DNA of 64,000 nucleotides from Microbotryum silenes-acaulis (Eukaryota; Basidiomycota; Microbotryomycetes; Microbotryales; Microbotryaceae): NCBI GenBank assembly GCA_003665825.1, contig QPFY01000008.1, positions 124,001-188,000 of the forward strand. Direction: 5' to 3'. Under the pieces are notes generated by a model. That model was given only the letters and a program-made list of their open reading frames with translations, was not told the origin of the DNA and searched no databases. The translations under genes and the position numbers were made by a program. Positions 1 through 13,241 of the stretch are shown here, piece by piece; the first letter of the stretch is position 1, and each line of letters opens with the position of its first letter.

Positions 1-258
1 AACTGAACGGACTCCATAGCACCAACTCCCGCGCCGCATCGACCGACGACGTAGCACCGCCTCTCGCACGGACCTATGACGAATTAGATCGGCGATCGTT
101 CAGACCGAGCTCCTCCGCTTCGGACCTCTGGACAAGCAAAAAAAAACAGTATCTGCTGCATGTTGTCCATAGAATCATAGTAAAGAATAAAAGAAGAAAA
201 GGCAATGCTGGGGGAAGAAGAAAGAAATGTCCATTGAAGTGTCCATTGAAGCCCCTCT

Positions 259-1675
259 TCAAGCCTTCCACTCTTCGACCAACTCGCACTCATCTTCCTC
301 GCGAGTCCACGACAACTCGACCCCGTACAAGGCACACCACTTCTTGGCCGCTTCCCTGTCCTCTCGGTCAAAGTCGATCGAAGTCTTGGTCCTCCTCCAG
401 ACCTCGCCGCCGCTCACCTCGGGCAGGCACAGCTTTTGCAGACCCCTCAGCCTCGTTCTCGGCACCATGACCTCGTCCTGATCCACCGCAGCTTCTTCCT
501 TGGGGAACAGCAATTCTCGCAGTATGCCGTTGGTCATCATCTTGGATCCGAGTCTCAGCTCGCCTTGAACCTGCTCTCCCTCGTCCTCAGTGTTCCAAAG
601 CCCCTCGACGCTTTTCAACGCCTCGCCACTCGTCAACCTCAATTCCAACACCTTGACCTTGTCCAATCTCCTCATCATCCTCGCCCAATCGACGGGCTCG
701 TCCAAGCGATGGTCTTGTCCGGCAAAAATCACGGCCTCGAGTTGAGGTGCGATCTCTTCGAATGCGGGGTAGAAGGTCGCGCCTTGCTCTTGGATAAAGT
801 CCCAGTCGACCGGGTGCAGGATGAATGTCTTCAACGCAGGGAGCAACCTCGCGCGCAGCAAGGCCCAGTCAACGTGTTTGGGTAGACCGAAACTGATCGA
901 GAGTGTCGTCAATGAACTAAAGGGTTGTGACGGCGGCAAGGCGTGGTAGACTCGTGCGAGGTGGAGCGAGGTCAGGTCTGTTTTAGCGGGGCAAACACGA
1001 CCTTTCGATCAGTAGGACTTTCAAGAATTATGGTAACCTAGTCGAGAGCATCCACTTACTCGGCAACTCGTTCAAACTCGTTAGTGCGTGCCACTCGCCC
1101 GTGCCGGCAAGGTAGACCTTTTCGACCTGATCGAACGCCGCCAAGGACCTCTTGACGACCGAGTAGCGCTGCTGGTCGAGGCACTTGTCGATGACCAACG
1201 TCTTGACCTTGCTCGCCCGTTCCCTCGCGCCACCGGGGAGTACGATCGGGATCCTCTTATGGTGGCTCGTAGTACGACGCAGCAACGAACGACCTCGCTC
1301 TTGCGCTTCACCGTCATCCCGATCCATGATGTGACACGCCGAACTGGAGCTCCTGAATGGCGAGCCCCTGCCACGCTCCCCCGCATCACGTGCCCTCTCC
1401 GCCGCGTGCCTGCCGAGACTCGAGTCAACCCTCCTCCTCTCCGCGATCGGCGACGGGGACCTGTCCGGATGCTCCTGCTCCAACTTGCGGAAATGCTCGC
1501 CCCTCAATCTGAGACAGTCCTCCAACTGGGCCTGCGCGAACCTCTGCCAGGTGCGGTCGAGCTGAGCGAGCGTGCACAGCTGAGCGTTGCGAGGTCGTAC
1601 GCCGTCACGTGTCGCGGCCGGCAGCGAGGCGGGCAGGATCGCGTTGAGCAACTCGGCGGGCAGGATAGCTACCAT
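259..1675 (-). CDS. F-box/leucine-rich-repeat-like protein
   Basis: Two exons, 1675..1060 and 977..259. The 82-nt intron has a GTAAGT donor and a CAG acceptor, and the phases match (exon 1 ends on codon base 1). The product is 444 aa. The N-terminus (MVAILPAELLNAIL, then a run of conserved Leu and Trp) resembles a short F-box, the part that binds Skp1 in SCF ubiquitin ligases. A Ser/Arg-rich linker (about residues 60-130) follows. The C-terminal two thirds has repeated L-x-x-L-x-L stretches (for example LTSLHLARVYHAL and LTTLSISF) typical of degenerate LRR substrate-binding regions in fungal F-box proteins. A specific substrate cannot be inferred. The F-box call rests on pattern only; a plain LRR-like orphan is the alternative. 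The start is the first ATG with a coherent downstream reading frame. Confidence 0.6.
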
Positions 1676-4600
1676 CTTGTTTGGCTCGTGTTTGGCTTAG
1701 TGGAGAAGGTCAGAAAGGGAAGAGAGAAGTTGACGAAGCGACGACCGAGGCAATGGATGGGCCAAGGCAGAAGTCCGAACGAACGCAAAGGAAACAAGTT
1801 GCATTGGGTGCGTCTCTCGGACCTCGAGGGCCCCGCCGTTCTCGGTAAAGTCGGGGGCGCGCAGGCGGCAAGGGGCGGCAACGCCCGGCTTGGCTTGCGC
1901 TTCACCTCGTCCGCATGACGTGCCCCCAAGCGAGCCCAAGCGCGGCCCGTCGGCGTGCCAAGGCCGAGCACAACTTCTTCAGAAATTCGACTCGGTACCG
2001 GAATATGCTTCACACTTCTCGCAGCGTTGGAGGGTGGTGGCTGGCGAGAGAACACGAACAGAACGGCATCGTTGTTTTCGAGCTCTCCCAGATGTACTCC
2101 TTCGCATCGCATGTGCGCCGTACTACCGACTCCCTTCGTTGGTGGTTTGCGCGGTTTTGCCAAATTGAAAGTGCCCGAGTCACGCGACCAAACTTTCAAT
2201 TTCTAGTCGACTGCGAGCGCTTCAAGTGGTGAATTCAATCACCACGGAACGCTAGTGGTAACTGTCGCTCCCTTCTTCCGATTCTCAACGCATCAGAATC
2301 TCTTGGCTGCGGGTGCCTGTGAAGTCACGAACGCGCTCAGCTGAGAGGGATGATGACGAAATCGAGAGTTGCGCCGCCGCCGGCAGCCGGCAGTAGCCAG
2401 CTGGCGCGCGGATTACTACCGCTTGCCAGCGCTTGCCGCCTTTTTGCCGCTGCCTGGCCCACGTCTTCTCAGGGCCGGTCGCAAGGCCCCTATTTTTCCA
2501 CGCGACGTAGTCCTTGCGCTGATCAAAGGGGTGCTACCTGCCGAAGTTGGTCCTTCAAAATGTCCCTCGTTAATCCTTTTGTTTTTCTTTTCTGGGCTTT
2601 TAGATCCAACATGCCTTTCGCAAGTCGGTATCTATAAGGTAAGAGCCAGCTTTGTTTGGTAGTTGCGTGATCCAAGTAAATATATCGACGCGGGCGGTAT
2701 CAAGAATTTCAGCTGGCAGAAATAAAAGATTGTCTTACAATTATCAGGTATGCCGCATCCATGCATCGACGATTGCTCGAAGGAGTGTCCGGCAGGAAAG
2801 ATCGGGCCAGCAAAGAGGGATCGCTGTTGTAGATCGGAATAAGGCCGATCGCCTTGGTCCGATGTGCTGCACAACCTGGGATTCAAGACGAAGAGGATCT
2901 ACGAAGGCCCTAATGAGTCAAAATGAAACACCGATGATCATAAATCCGAAACCGACCACTCGCAAAACGAAGAGTAATGACAGGATATCCGATGGAAGGG
3001 TTGCACACCCCAACACTACTGCCATCGAGATTCACCCATGAGCAAGCGCACTCTGCAAGCTCCGTTCATGGACCACCTCCCCTAGCATGGACCGGTAGTG
3101 CGGAGGGACATCACGTTTAGAGTCTTCCTTACCGACCGGATCAAAAAGTAGTGCGTGAACAACTGTTTCCTGGTTTTGTGACTGACGCAAATGGGATGGG
3201 CGGTGCCAGGACCGGGAGTGACGATCAGCAAACGAGTCTTGCTTGCGGAAGACCACGGCTCCACATCGTCGGAGTTGGGAAGTCAAAATCGGACTTGTTG
3301 GCGCGGTCAAGGTCGTAGACTACCTTTTGCGTGTGTCTGGGCAGAAGTGACCGAAAAAAATTGGCACGGGTTTCGCTTCAATGTACGGTATCGGGGAGAC
3401 GTCTGGGATCATCCCCTGAAACAGACAGGGCGCAGCCGGGTCGGGAGCGCCGCACTCGGCCAGGGCAAGTCCGAAGCGTGTCAATGCGCCCGCCCGCGGA
3501 GAAGGACGGAGTTTGTTTCAGGGATCGGCAAAACCTACAGGGAAATAAAAGCTGTGTGACAGTTCACCTTTTCACGGGTGTGTGTGTGGTTCTTCTCCTC
3601 TAGGCCGATTCTGCGCGCGACATGCATTCCGCCTTCGCGGCGCTAAAAATGAAGACACGGTTTCAGGCGCCGCGGATCCCGAAAGCGGCATGCGCGCGGC
3701 AGCTCGAAGCTCGAAGAGGAAAGCCGGTCATTCCAACCGGAGCCGCTGAACGGCAGCCCACTTGGCATGACTGCGACACGAGACACACTACGAGGGTCGG
3801 AGATGGTTTCCCGATGGTCCTCAATAATGAATTACGAGGAGGTTCATTTTTCAAATAGTTTCTTCAGGGACCAGAGCCTGCAAGCTGTTGGACGGGTCGG
3901 GGTCAAGGCGCGCAGCCTGCCTGACCTTCCGAATGATCGCTCTCGAAGTCCGAAACGCCTCATGCACGGCAGTCGTTTCACGCGCACCGGGTACCCGGAG
4001 AGCCCAAAGAGCGTCACGGCATATTTGAATCCCATTAAATCTACGTCTACTCAAGATTTACTCAAAACTATAGTACTTGCTTTTCGCATGTTCCATGGCT
4101 TTCGATGATCTTTGGCCACGATCGGCAGGCGGGATCCAAATCAGGCAGTCTCCCTGCCAAAGTTTTTCTAGTGCTCGCTCGAGTTGCACATCAAGCATGG
4201 ATTGGGTGCTCAAAAGAACTGTGGCAGGACATTTGTTAGGCCTTCTAGCGGGCTCTCACGATCTCATCTGCGTCCGCACGGAGAACATCTACAAACGGGC
4301 TTCCGCGCGTGGCGTGTGTGCAACAAAGGGGTCAGTCAGCGCGTCAACTGCGCTGAGGACCGATGTGGCAGAAGTGCTTCAGCGCCATACTATGGCGTAA
4401 AGTCTTGAGATGGGACCGATCTTGCTTTTTCGGACGCTCGCAGGTATACATGCTCATCTCGGTACCTCCCTATGGTAGCTCAGCGACGACTTCCGATTGT
4501 TCAAGAAGCCGAGCTCAGCACTATAGTAACCCGCAAAATGTTCTGTAGACGAGGTCTCACTCGGGTCACAGCGAAGTGACCTCTCTGTACCGCTGGTCAT

Positions 4601-6060
4601 CTTCTCGACACGAGAAAACAATTCGGACTGCGTGCAAAGTTACATGATAGGCTGTTCTGAGAATGTCGTGTCTCGGCGTTGGGCGACGTCTTCCGCGTAA
4701 GAAGTCACGGTCTTGCTTCTCGACTAAATCGGGACTCAATGGGTGGGGGTGTGCGCGCGCCGGCTTCGGGCGCTGCGCTCAAATGTACGTCCCTTCGGCG
4801 CTTAAGTCCGAGAGCAGGTGTTGATCACCAGTCCGGATCACAGAACGCTCTCACGCTCTCGCCATTCTTCAGCGCTTTTTATATGCGTTTGGTCGCTCGC
4901 TCGAGAGAAAGTCAGGGACCGTGGCACACTGCGCCCGTTCCGATGCGCCTCGAATCGATCCCTTCCGCTTCGATCAGAAAATGAACGCCAAGATTCTCCC
5001 CCTTTTTTTTTCAGAGAGATTGATTAGGTTCGGAAAGAGGTGAACTAGGTGGAACGTTTCCCCTGTATTCGGTGTGAAGATCTGACCACTCAGACGCGTG
5101 CCCAGCTACGGGTCGGGCAAGGATCTTCGCATGGCACAGGTCCAAGGAAGGTACTAACTTGTCAGTACTGTCAGTCGCCAATGGCGGCGCGCATGCAGGC
5201 AGCTAGCTAGCTCTGTACTAACGACCGGCAAGTAACAAGTGCCTTCCGAGACGGAATCCACCACTACGAGTTCAATACAGGGATATCTTCTTCTTAAGAA
5301 CTGACCAAATTATCTTTGTGGCATCGGCTGCTAGAACTCGCCCGCACCTTCATCGGCAATCGCGCAAAGGGGGTTCGGGGCGGCGGGAGAGGCTGGCTCG
5401 ACTTCCGCATGCAATCGGTCCGCCGTCGTCCTGATGCCAGTGCAGGCCTAGTGTGCTAGAACAGGTGCGCTGTGCAAACGCAACTTCTTCCGACCCGCTT
5501 GCAGCAGAATAGCAGTGCTCCGAATGTATTCCCATTTCTCTGAACATCAACCTGGTCCGGATCAATTTCCGGATCGACGATACTTGCAGCTCGCATACGT
5601 CCCTCAGCAGTAGCTCTGATCACCATGGGCTTAATCGTCGGTCACTGGACGAGCCCGACGAGTTTGATGCAATTAATTAGTGAGACGGATCATGAGGTTA
5701 TTTATTCGATGAAATTCCAGAGGTCAGGGAGAGCACTCGAGAGCGGGGGAGCAGCTAAGCGGAACGAAAAACTTGTAGCGCAGGTATCGAGCTGACAAAA
5801 GCCATTGCCGTTTCAAGCGGGTCGCGCGCCGGGAGAGAACGCGGCGCAGGTCTCACTTGGTAGTAAATCGAATTCGGCGCGCGCGCCTACCGCAAGGAGA
5901 CAAGGCGTGGCTAATCGCGAGATCGACGGTAGTGCACAAAGCGGCGCCAGCCGCACATCCTTATTTCCGATCCAAGACGACCGGCGCGTCAGCTTGAACG
6001 TGCTGAATGCCATTGTGGTCTGTGCAGGTCCACTTCTCTGATCTACGCTTGTTGCTGAAG
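1676..6060. other. Gene-poor intergenic stretch
   Basis: About 4.4 kb with only short, overlapping open frames of biased composition. I could not assemble any frame with splice sites into a recognisable protein. The first few hundred bases are probably the promoter and 5' UTR of the F-box gene. Homopolymer runs (T8 near 5005) and a small perfect inverted repeat (GGTCAC / GTGACC, 4564-4581) are present. No TE domains, tRNA or long repeats were seen. A decayed gene or a long non-coding transcript cannot be excluded. Confidence 0.5.
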
Positions 6061-6066
6061 GCGACC

Positions 6067-6530
6067 TCAGCTCTTGAGCTCCACGATACGATCGTTGGCA
6101 CCGGCATCCGAGAGAGCTCTGTTCGAAGTCATAACTTCTGGCGCGGCCGCCACGTCACCAGCAGCGAGCAGCGACACCACCCCCTGGCCGAAAGAGATCA
6201 TCGACGTCTCACCCGGTGACGACTCACGACTCACTGCTCCCTCCGCGGCACCTCCGTGAGTACTCACCAACTGAGCGCATTTGTGGCATGAGAAATGCCG
6301 AATGCGAGTCAAACCAGTCTCGTATCTTACTTTAGCATAGTCTCCACCCACCTGGACAGTGTATAGATTCGGCACATCGGACCAGTGCAGCTCGAGCCCA
6401 TTCGACCCTGCCTCCTCTCGCCGCTCTTTGACTTCACGCGGCCGCACGGGCGCGGGGCCGGCAAGCCTCAGTGCAGTGACCGCATCTTGAAGCACGCGAG
6501 AGCACGCGGCGAGTAAGATCTACTGCCGCT
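6067..6530 (-). CDS. Possible small hypothetical gene, divergent from the TCP11-like gene
   Basis: An open frame on the minus strand ends in TGA at 6067-6069 (C-terminus IVELKS) and extends up to about 6530. No in-frame ATG precedes it: a TAG lies just upstream, overlapping a possible CAGTAG acceptor, so a 5' exon would have to be spliced on. An 81-nt, frame-neutral intron with GTGGGT donor and CTCAG acceptor may sit at about 6279-6359. I do not recognise the protein. The region HWSDVPNLY followed by a Gly/Ala-rich tail is the only notable part. It may instead be the 5' region of the plus-strand neighbour. Confidence 0.2.
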
Positions 6531-6592
6531 CTCGGCCTCTGTCGCCCTCCCTCACTCGAGTTCGGCCTCGCATCGTCTCGAAAACTGTCGTC

Positions 6593-9500
6593 ATGGATCA
6601 AAAAACGGTGGCCAATCCGTCGTACGCCGTTCATGGCGACAACACTGGATCGCATCGAGTGGACGTGGACGGCCGCGCTTCGGCAGTGTCACCCATCTCG
6701 TCATCTTCCACTTCGTCGGCCGTCGCAATAAGCCGCTGCTCGGCATCAACCGATCATGAAGCTACGCACCCGCCTATCTCCTGTTCGAGCACCCTCGTCG
6801 ATCCTTCATCTCCGTCTCCGCCGTCGTCGTCAGCAACACACATGGTCACGTCGTGGTCATTCCCGCAACGATGTCAGGTCGGGGGATCTGGCCTAACTCC
6901 GCGAAAACGCTCGCATGAACACTTGGTCGAACCCAGGAGCTGGGCGTGCGAGAGCCACGTAAAGTCACGTGCCGTATGGGCGGCGACAATGGCGCTTTTG
7001 CGACCTTCAAAGCACCGTTCAAGGCGATGCGGAACTGTGCCAAAGGGGGTCACGCACAAGCAACGTCTCCATCGGCCAGCGTCTACATCCTTCAAGCCAA
7101 GAGAAGGCAGCCGCGAGACGATTGTCTCGGTCTCGCATCGGCGAACGCCGTCAGGGGCTCCGTGCAATTGTCAGGACCGGGAAACATCGAGTATTGCTTC
7201 AAAACGCATCAGGACAGGTCTGCTGAGCTTTGGAGCTATCCAGTCGATCAGCTCAAGCGCTCCGTTTTCCGCCGAGGCCCGAGGTACGGGAAAGCACGGG
7301 ACCCCGAACGGACGCGAAGCCCGATGGTCGGACCATCGACGTTTAGACTGGAGACTTCCGCTCTCCTATACCGGTTCGTTCGCGCGTGCGCTAAACAAGG
7401 TGTCTTCGGATAAGACTGTCGCGAGCGCACCCAAACCGACACGCAGCACTGGATTGGCCGCGACCGTCCCTTCAACCCAACCGCACGGGGCTCCAGGTCC
7501 GGATCGCCCCTATCGACGCCTGGATTCTGCCACCGCGACTCGATCGTGCCGCCCGTACGCTTGTCTTCCTTCCAGGCCCCGTTCTCTCTCTGCTCCTCCG
7601 ATAATTTCCCGCCCCTGCTTCCCCACCGTACATTCCCAGTCGGGAACTATGGCTCTTGATGCTTCCCATTCGCATCCGTCCTCCTCTGCGTCGTCATGTG
7701 AAGCGAGCTCGACGTCGACATCCCTCACTCAGGTTTCTGGCTCCCCCGCTCCAACGCCCGAGAACGGAGAAATCGCAGGCGCGCATCGCTTGCATGTGAA
7801 GGGATCGGCTCACGGCCGTTCCGTTGGTGCGCAGACCGACAAAAGCCCCTCAATGCCCACGGCGACCGCATCCTTCTTGCTGCCTCCCATCACAATGGCT
7901 ACTCTTAAGGAGCTCGACCTGCACGATATTCTTCAAAGCGCACAGCTACGTCATGACATCGTATTCGACCCTAATCTGATGTTCCGACCGAACTATGACG
8001 GCGAAAGGTGCGTGCAAGGCTCGTACCTGTTCGCTCCGCGACGTCGGTCGCGACTAGCTCGTGCGCAAAACCCGCACTGACCATCTTCTGCCCGCCGTCG
8101 TCCGCGGTTTTCGCTTGTACAGGGGCGAGCGGAAGAAACGGGCCGCTGACCGATATTGGTACGCCGTCTCTCGCGAGTTGGTGATGGGATGCCGCTGCAC
8201 CGCCTTCGTTGGCTCCGACCGACTTGCCTGCGTTTGTCAAAGCCCAAGGAGTGACGCCACCGAGATCTCGGCCTTGTGGCCTTCCCGCATTCCGAACCTG
8301 ATTACCGAGCTACGGAACATAGTTGTCTCTCTCCTTCCAGTGAAACCTAGCGAACACTCTCAGGAAGAGGTGATGGAAATGCTCGACCCCGCCTTCATCT
8401 GCCAGCAACTTACGCGCGGGCTCTTGGACGTCGGCAAGCTTGCCGATTATCTCGGAGTGACGCTAAAAATGCACTGCGCGCCTATGCGCGATCATATGAT
8501 CGACAACATGGCTCGCATTTGCAAAGGGGACGATGCCAGTGTGGCTTTGGGCCTTCGTCACTGCTTTGAGATTCTGGAAATAATGAAGCTCGTGAGTTTC
8601 ACATCCGACTGGCCGTGCGCAGCCTCCTTATTTTAGTGCGCTGACTGTCCCTTGGACTGCGATTACATAGGATATCGCAAATCATCAGTTGCGATCGTTG
8701 CGACCTTATCTGGTTCGAACGGCGGTCGAGTTTGAGCGCAATCATCAACAAATCAGGCTCTCGTCCGAAGAATCCGAGCGAGTTCGTCAATGGTTAATCA
8801 AGGCATCTCCCGAGGACGGCTCGGCGATCCGAGATCGCGTTTCTCGTTCAGTTCTGCAAGGCGTCCTGGGCCTTGCGTTCTCGTCCGTCGCCCCATCTCC
8901 ACAACAGCCGACTCTCCCATTCACTTTCCAGCTCGACGCTTTACGGCTCAAGATGCATCGCAATGAGGCGACGGATTTGACACTCCTCTACATGCTCATG
9001 ATGCTCTTCCAAGAGCTTGTACCTTCATCGCGTTCGTGCGCGAAGGAGCTCTTGGAACTCCGACAATGCGTTGCCGGCGTCATCTCAACCGCCAACTCCG
9101 CAATCTCGCAAAACGCGCCAACTGTAACGACCGCGTCGACGGAATCGCGCGTCAAAGCAGCCACGATGCAAGGGACCGCGAAATTCGATTGTGACGAGTG
9201 GCGACATGAGCTCAGACATGTCGGGCAAATCATGGCCGGCTTTGCCACCAAGCTAGCGGCAACAGCCGTAAGATCCGCGCCAGCGATCAACTCGAATACG
9301 GTACACGACATGCCTACTCTGGTGGAGAGCTACATCGAGACGCACGTTCGCTCTCACTCCAAGGTATTCATTCTCCTGCGATCTCGGCTTCAAGGGGCCG
9401 TTACGGCCGTCGTCCAAGATGAGCTCGCGCGTGAAACAGAGATGAAAGGAGCTCCATGGTGGATGCGTCCGAACGTGAGTCCGCTCGCCAGCCAGACCTC

Positions 9501-9858
9501 AATCACGCTCGAGCCTCGACGAAGTCGGCGCACGGGATGCACGGGTGAAAGAAGTATAGACATCGTGCCTGCGGAAGCAAACATGAAGGCGAAGGCTGTG
9601 TCAGCGACTCGACGAGGCACCAAACGCGCGTCACTCGATGAGCAAGAGTGTCGAGAGAAACGGGCTCGCTACTCCGCTCCTAATACCGACAAGATCGACC
9701 TTCCTCTTCACTCTCCTGACTTGAACATTGTTCTTGTTCGCAACGGCCTCACCCCTCTCGCCGACCAAATCAGGAGTCTCGGTGAACGCCTCGCCAAATT
9801 GACGAGCTTTCACCTGGCCGTCAACTCCGACTTTTACCAAGCCTTGTTGAAGGTGTGA
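6593..9858 (+). CDS. TCP11 / SOK1 family protein
   Basis: Three exons, 6593..8007, 8123..8591 and 8671..9858, with introns GTGCGT...TACAG and GTGAGT...CATAG; all phases agree, giving 1,023 aa. The first ~440 residues are Ser/Pro/Thr-rich and probably disordered. The conserved TCP11 domain starts at MFRPNYDGERGERKKRAADR, which is restored across intron 1. It continues through an amphipathic helical region, and the hallmark FEILEIMKLDIANHQLRSLRP is restored across intron 2. In yeast Sok1 is a dosage suppressor of cAMP-PKA defects, and animal TCP11 modulates cAMP signalling in sperm, so a role around PKA signalling is likely but inferred. The domain call is strong. The start is less certain because the N-terminus is low complexity, and an internal Met could be used. 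Confidence 0.85.
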
Positions 9859-10118
9859 ACGCAGGGTGTGAGGACCATGACGAGCCGACACTCACTTTCT
9901 CAGCCTTTTCAATCGCCTTTTTCCTCTCTCCTGATCATTACCTACGGGGGGCAGGCACTTGCCTTTGCTTAGTTACTCGTTTAATTCCCGCATATTTACC
10001 GCCTTCTGCAATTGCGATACATAATCTGTAGCAACCGAATCTCATGCCCAAGCAATTGTCCTTCAAGAGACAAGAAGCCCATAGATTTTATCGTCTGTAT
10101 TACGTTGTCGAGAACTGT

Positions 10119-13100
10119 CTACACAACAGTGCTCTTCTCCTCCTCCACAGCATCGGCAGCCAAATCCAGCAACTCCTTCATACTCTTGCCAGCATTCTTA
10201 GGGTCCTTCAGGACGACTTGCCAAGTCTGACCGTGGTGCGGGTCTGCCTGTGTACACTGGTCCAACGCGATCTGCTTGTTGGCTTCGACACCGTGCTGGC
10301 GTTCAAACTTCCACCACCAAGCCCAAGCATCGCCGAAGTCGCCGTCGGCTGTCGCAGCTCGCGAGAACCAATCCCTCGCTTTCTCGATTTTACGTTCGGC
10401 CCAGAACAGCCGCGCGACGGTGACGATGATGGCGGGTGAGTTATTGGTCTTTTTGAGCGCGTCGACCGATCGCGACTTGCGTGTGGCCCGAGGTTCTTGC
10501 CACACCGAGTACGAGTGCAAGATCCCTGATGTTGGCAACGCTTGCAGAGCTATGGCGGACAACGAGAGAAAAAACGATCAGTGAGATGCACAGCTGAGCT
10601 TGTTGATAGCCCGACATGACCACGTACCTCGTGCGAGCATCCCCTTGGCAGCCCCACTTCCGTCCCTCTCCTCGACCTTTACCGACTCGAGCCAAACCTC
10701 TTCGCTCTTGGGGTTAAGGTTCCTCGCCTTCTCCAACAACGCACGCGCCTTAATACGCAACCCGACGTTCTCCTCGAGCCTCGAAGCCAATAACCAGATC
10801 GGCACCGAAGTCGGGCACTTCTTGGCCGCCGTCGCCAGCACTTCCCTCGCTGCATTTGTGGCAGGGGGTTCCTGGGCGAGCAACAACTGCGCGTGGATGA
10901 GGTACAGTTTCGCGGAGCGGTCGTATTTAGCCAAGCCCGCTTTGGCAGTGGAGAGCGCAGAATCAGCCGTCGCGTGTTGTCGTTCGAAGACGGCGGACTT
11001 GATCCAAATACGTTCGGTTCCGACACGTTCGACGGCACGTCGCATGAGTTCTCGAGCGGCCTCGATCTGTCCGTTCTCGGCCTCAAGCTTGGCCGCTGCG
11101 AGCCAAATACCTTCGCTCTCGGGATTGGCCTCGAATGCCCGGCCCAGGATTGCGCGAGCACCGGGGACGTCGCCGCCGAGCCAAGACTCTTTCGCAACCA
11201 TGAGCCAAAGGACCTCGGCTTGAGGTACGGACTCGACCGCCTTGTTCAAGAGCGCCAACAGCGTCTCTCTTGTGCCGTGCGCCTTCTCCAATTCGGCGGC
11301 TTTCCGCCACAACGCCTGCTTCTGAGGAAAGACGTTGAGCGAATATGCAAAGATGGCTCGAGCGCAGCCGATCAAGCCCTTGCTCGTCATGGTCTGCGCA
11401 TCTTCGAGCCATCGCTCCTGTCGGTCCTCCTCTTCGACATCGAGATGCAGCGTCGCTTTAAGGATGGCCTGAGCGGTGACGATACTGCCGGCGCTCTCGC
11501 ATCGTTCGGCTTCGCCGAGCCATTGCTCACGAGTCAAGATCGCACCGTTCTTTTTGAGCGCGGCGACACCGTTTGCGATGATAGCATCGACCTGGGAGGT
11601 ATTGCCCTCTTGCTCCTGCAATCGACCGGCGGCGATCCAAATCTCGTGTGAGGTCGGGATTGTCTTGCGCGCCTTGTTGAGCACCTGTCGTGCGCGATCG
11701 GGCGTCTCCAGTCGTGCCAATGCAAGCCATAGCTCTTGCGAATGAGGAATGACTTCGACGGCTCGGGCGAGCAAGATGCGAGCGTCCTCGGGGTTCTCCT
11801 CTCGTTTGACCGTCTCCTTCCATAACTTGACCGAGGCGGGAATGTACTCGAGCGCCTTCCGAAGCACGCGCTTCTTTGCGGAAGGGTCGTTCTCCAGCTC
11901 AACGGCCCGCATCCAAATCCGCACGGACTGGGGGAGTTCTTGTACAGCGTTGGCAAGGATGACTTTGGCATTATCGTTGGTCTGTAAAACGTTCAAAGGT
12001 GGAATTCAGCACGTCTAAATGGTGCTTTGATCACAGCTTTCCTCACATTCAATTCGCTCGCGGCGATCCAGACATCCTCATTCTTGGGACAATGCTGGCA
12101 CCCTTCGGCAATGATCTTGCGTGCCTGCACGGATTTCCCCGCAACGTTCTCCAGCCAAGCTGCAGCGACCCATCCAGGAGCATGCTTGGGATTCGTTTTG
12201 GTCAACGACTGCAGTAACTGCCGTGCTCGCTTGATATCTCCGATCTCGGTCGCCGTCTTGAGGACTTGGGATTGCAGGCCGGTGAGATAACCCTTGGGGT
12301 CGATGGTCGTCGAGCCCGAGACCGAGTCTGTGCCGGCTTGTTGTTCAAGTTTGATTGACAACATCTTTTCTCGAGCTTGACCGATCTCGGCAAAGTCGGT
12401 CAAAGCGTTCATCGAGGTTTTCGTCCCATCCTCCTGCGATCGACAAAAGTGACTAGAATCATCAGCAATTGGCTCGGGCAGTATGCGTTCCCCGATCAGC
12501 ACATACCATTTGCTCCTCTGAGAGAGCCGACTCGACTGCATTGCGATCTCTAGAAGCTACAAGCACACTGTCGGGCACGTTGAAGCTTCGGCCTTCCAGC
12601 CGGGGCTTCTTGATCCGATTGCCGATCAAGTTGTTGACCTCCGCTGCAGGACGAGCAAAGTGTTCAGTTCAATTGCCGGACTGTTACCCCCCAGTGCGCA
12701 CCGTGATTCTCACTCACGTAGACTGTCCCATTCCTGATCGGTCATGTCGGCCAAGCCACGCTTCAGATCGGCGAACTGGGCCTGGATCGTCGGTCGTTCG
12801 GCTCTGAACTTTTCCTCCTCCTCCTTCTCCCTCGCTTCCCTGCGCTTTTTCCTCCTCTCGTCCATTTGGGCATCGACGGCTTCGTAAATCCGGTCGGCCT
12901 CTTCGTCGTCGGCTTCGTAGACCATGCCTGGGAAGAGATTGCAGTCGCCATACGAGGTGGGGGATTCCATCAGCTGGTGTCCACCCTCCACGTGGCCCCC
13001 TCACCCTCGGGTCCCAAGAACCCACGCCAAACAGCCACGTACCCGCAAACAATCCGGTCTCATTCTCTGGATCCTGATACCGGTCGGGCAGATCCCCATC

Positions 13101-13241
13101 GATCTCCTCGCCTCGGCCGGCGTTCTTGTCCTCGGCGGCTTCGTCCGTCACTTGCTCTCGCGCGGGTCCAATATCGGATCGGGTCGTGAACCCGGAAGCA
13201 CCTCGACCCAGACCAGCTACGTACGCCGCTGGGGCCTTCAT
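10119..13241 (-). CDS. PRP6: Pre-mRNA splicing factor Prp6/PRPF6 (U5/tri-snRNP HAT-repeat protein)
   Basis: Six exons: 13241..13043, 12927..12718, 12643..12507, 12433..12047, 11981..10628, 10549..10119. All introns are GT-AG with matching phases; the product is 905 aa against about 940 in human. The N-terminus has the PRP1 domain signature ([20 protein letters not shown], then [20 protein letters not shown]). The rest is a long array of HAT/TPR-type helical repeats ([27 protein letters not shown], and [10 protein letters not shown] near the C-terminus). Prp6 bridges U5 and U4/U6 in the tri-snRNP in the nucleus. The 13241 ATG lies just before the conserved GLGRG block. Human PRPF6 has about 10 extra residues here, so a tiny upstream exon is possible; a CAG acceptor lies 6 nt upstream. 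Confidence 0.95.
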
